Made by a program: the position numbers and the translations under genes | Origin: Brevibacillus thermoruber 423 | Lineage (GTDB): Bacteria; Bacillota; Bacilli; Brevibacillales; Brevibacillaceae | Assembly: GCF_000454065.1 (NCBI RefSeq) | Contig: NZ_KE695652.1 | Span: 85,291 to 149,290 of the forward strand | Reading direction: 5' to 3' | Length of the DNA: 64,000 nt | Notes under the pieces: model-generated | Told to the model about the DNA's origin: nothing | The model's input: the letters and a program-made list of their open reading frames with translations, nothing else | Databases searched by the model: none | In this document: positions 63,018 through 64,000 of the stretch, one piece after another | How positions within the stretch are numbered: the first letter of the stretch is position 1 | Layout of the letters: every line of letters begins with the position of its first letter

Positions 63018-63680
63018 ATGAGGAGAGCAGTTGCGTACGTTCGACAATTGTGTTGGATTGTGTTCGGCGCGTTTGTTTTGGCTTTTGCGTATTACCACAT
63101 CAATGCTCAGAACCACTTGTCGGAGGGCGGGTTTGTCGGGTTGGCCCTGCTGGCCAAGTACGCGTTTGACCTGTCGCCGGCGATCATGACGCTGGCGCTC
63201 GACATTCCGCTGTTTCTCGTCGCCTTTCACGTGAAGGGACGCCAGTTTCTGGCCAACACGATGATCGCTTCTTTCGCCTTTTCCGGCTTTTACGATTTGT
63301 TTGAGCGGTTCTCGCCGCTGCACATCGATCTGAGCGGCTTCATGCCGCTGGCCGCCCTGCTGTCCGGCCTGCTGACCGGATGGGGGGCGGGGATCGTGCT
63401 GCGATACGGCGGCGCCACCGGCGGGGACGACATCCTGGCCGTGCTGCTCAGCCGTCACACCGGTCTGTCGATCGGGACGGTCTTTCTCCTGCTGGACGCG
63501 CTGGTCCTCAGCCTGTCGCTGTTGTACCTGCCGCTCCGCGAAACGCTTTACACGATCCTGGCGGTGGCGATTGCCAGCCGGGTGATCAACTGGACCGCAG
63601 CCGCAGGCGGGCGGGCACACGATCGCGCCGAATCCGAAACGGAAAGCATTCCGCGCTCGCTCACCCTGCCACACCATTGA
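63018..63680 (+). CDS. YitT/YczE-like multi-pass membrane protein
   Basis: A 220-aa membrane protein with five or six helices. AYYHINAQNHLSEGGFVGLA, then LALDIPLFLVAFHVKGRQFL, and the glycine-rich GAGIVLRYGGATGGDDILAV, match the YitT / DUF161 family. Function of the family is unsettled (transport has been suggested). ATG 63018 follows GAGGAA. The C-terminal 30 residues are polar and cytoplasmic. Confidence 0.82.
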   Translation: MRRAVAYVRQLCWIVFGAFVLAFAYYHINAQNHLSEGGFVGLALLAKYAFDLSPAIMTLALDIPLFLVAFHVKGRQFLANTMIASFAFSGFYDLFERFSPLHIDLSGFMPLAALLSGLLTGWGAGIVLRYGGATGGDDILAVLLSRHTGLSIGTVFLLLDALVLSLSLLYLPLRETLYTILAVAIASRVINWTAAAGGRAHDRAESETESIPRSLTLPHH

Positions 63681-63737
63681 TGCCGGACCGGCTTCAGACC
63701 GGATGAGTGAATCGCCGGCCGGTCCATCCAACGCGAA

Positions 63738-63788
63738 CCCCTCCCGGAAAAACAGCGCGTACGGCTGTTTGCCGGGAGGGGTTTTTTT
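63738..63788 (+). terminator. terminator after the YitT-family gene
   Basis: CCCCTCCCGG (63738-63747) and CCGGGAGGGG (63772-63781) pair perfectly, with an inner AACAGC/GCTGTT stem, followed by seven T. Confidence 0.93.
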
Positions 63789-63888
63789 GCGGCAAAAGGG
63801 CCGCTTGTGTACGTACTTGTCTGTCTCCAGCCTCGATCTTGTGAGATAATGAGGGGACAAACCACCAAAGGATCAGGAGGCGCTTTTC

Positions 63889-64000
63889 ATGACATTGCTT
63901 CGAGACATCGGGAACACGCTGGAGAAGGTGCGTGAGGCCAATCCCCTTGTCCACAACATCACCAACGTCGTCGTCACCAACTTTACCGCCAACGGCCTGT
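63889..64000 (+). CDS. thiM: hydroxyethylthiazole kinase ThiM, partial
   Basis: ATG 63889 has AGGAGG eight bases upstream. Only 37 residues are inside the window: [20 protein letters not shown], then [17 protein letters not shown]. The [21 protein letters not shown] block is the ThiM hallmark. ThiM phosphorylates the thiazole precursor in thiamine salvage. The 100 bases upstream contain no THI-box riboswitch signature. Confidence 0.85.
   Translation, partial: MTLLRDIGNTLEKVREANPLVHNITNVVVTNFTANGL

Noticed and set aside
63790..63888. TPP riboswitch upstream of thiM
   Set aside because: No THI-box CUGAGA-type core and no room after the preceding terminator.

Overview
The window comes from a Gram-positive, low-to-mid GC spore-former-type Firmicute, most likely Paenibacillaceae (Brevibacillus or a close relative). 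The signs are strong AGGAGG ribosome sites, frequent TTG and GTG starts, YjcG/YjcH-, YutG- and YitT-type genes as in Bacillus, a broken S-layer gene, and a protocatechuate 2,3-cleavage operon in the gene order I recall for Paenibacillus praABEGFDCHI. I see no rRNA and no CRISPR array. The genus is an inference.

Layout. 1-2.94 kb is chromosomal backbone: a YjcG-type phosphoesterase, a small membrane protein, a YjcH-type esterase, a 345-bp minisatellite of 18-bp units, a PgpA/YutG homologue, and a CAU tRNA plus tRNA-Val(GAC). 2.94-37.4 kb is an accessory island that appears to be anchored at tRNA-Val. A decayed copy of the tRNA-Val 3' end, with the same terminator, lies at 37298-37380. The island carries two IS21-family elements (3235-5436 and 30729-32860), a string of tiny overlapping genes, and two defence-type modules. 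Module 1 (6.55-24.2 kb) is DISARM-like. It has drmA, drmB and drmC, a ParE/RelE-like domain fused to a UvrD helicase, two further UvrD-type helicases transcribed divergently, a HelD-type helicase with its own operator-like dyad, an AIPR protein, a cytosine-5 methyltransferase and a Vsr endonuclease. I find no DrmE. Module 2 (24.6-30.3 kb) is HIT - MazG-like - PLD/SF2 helicase - TPR/winged-helix, then an unrecognised protein coupled to a zinc peptidase. A DUF3883-type gene next to it has been split by the second IS21. The island's right end holds an S-layer gene fragment, two decayed copies of a ribbon-helix-helix-like gene, and a secreted beta-propeller protein between them.

37.7-43.6 kb: a prohibitin/SPFH protein, IS21 debris, an ECF sigma factor with its membrane anti-sigma factor, then a scar of truncated MFS and inositol-catabolism (iolC, iolJ) fragments.

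43.6-59.5 kb: an IclR repressor (praR) divergent from a long operon. The order is praA-B-E-G-F-D-C-H, a two-subunit Rieske ring-hydroxylating oxygenase, a five-gene branched-chain-amino-acid-type ABC transporter, and praI (4-hydroxybenzoate 3-hydroxylase). Together these would import an aromatic acid, hydroxylate it to protocatechuate, cleave it at the 2,3 position and feed pyruvate and acetyl-CoA to central metabolism.

59.7-64 kb: a candidate peptide quorum-sensing pair (a frameshifted XRE-TPR receptor of RNPP type and a 42-aa secreted propeptide absent from normal ORF cut-offs), an SH3-containing cell-wall amidase, a YitT-family membrane protein and the start of thiM.
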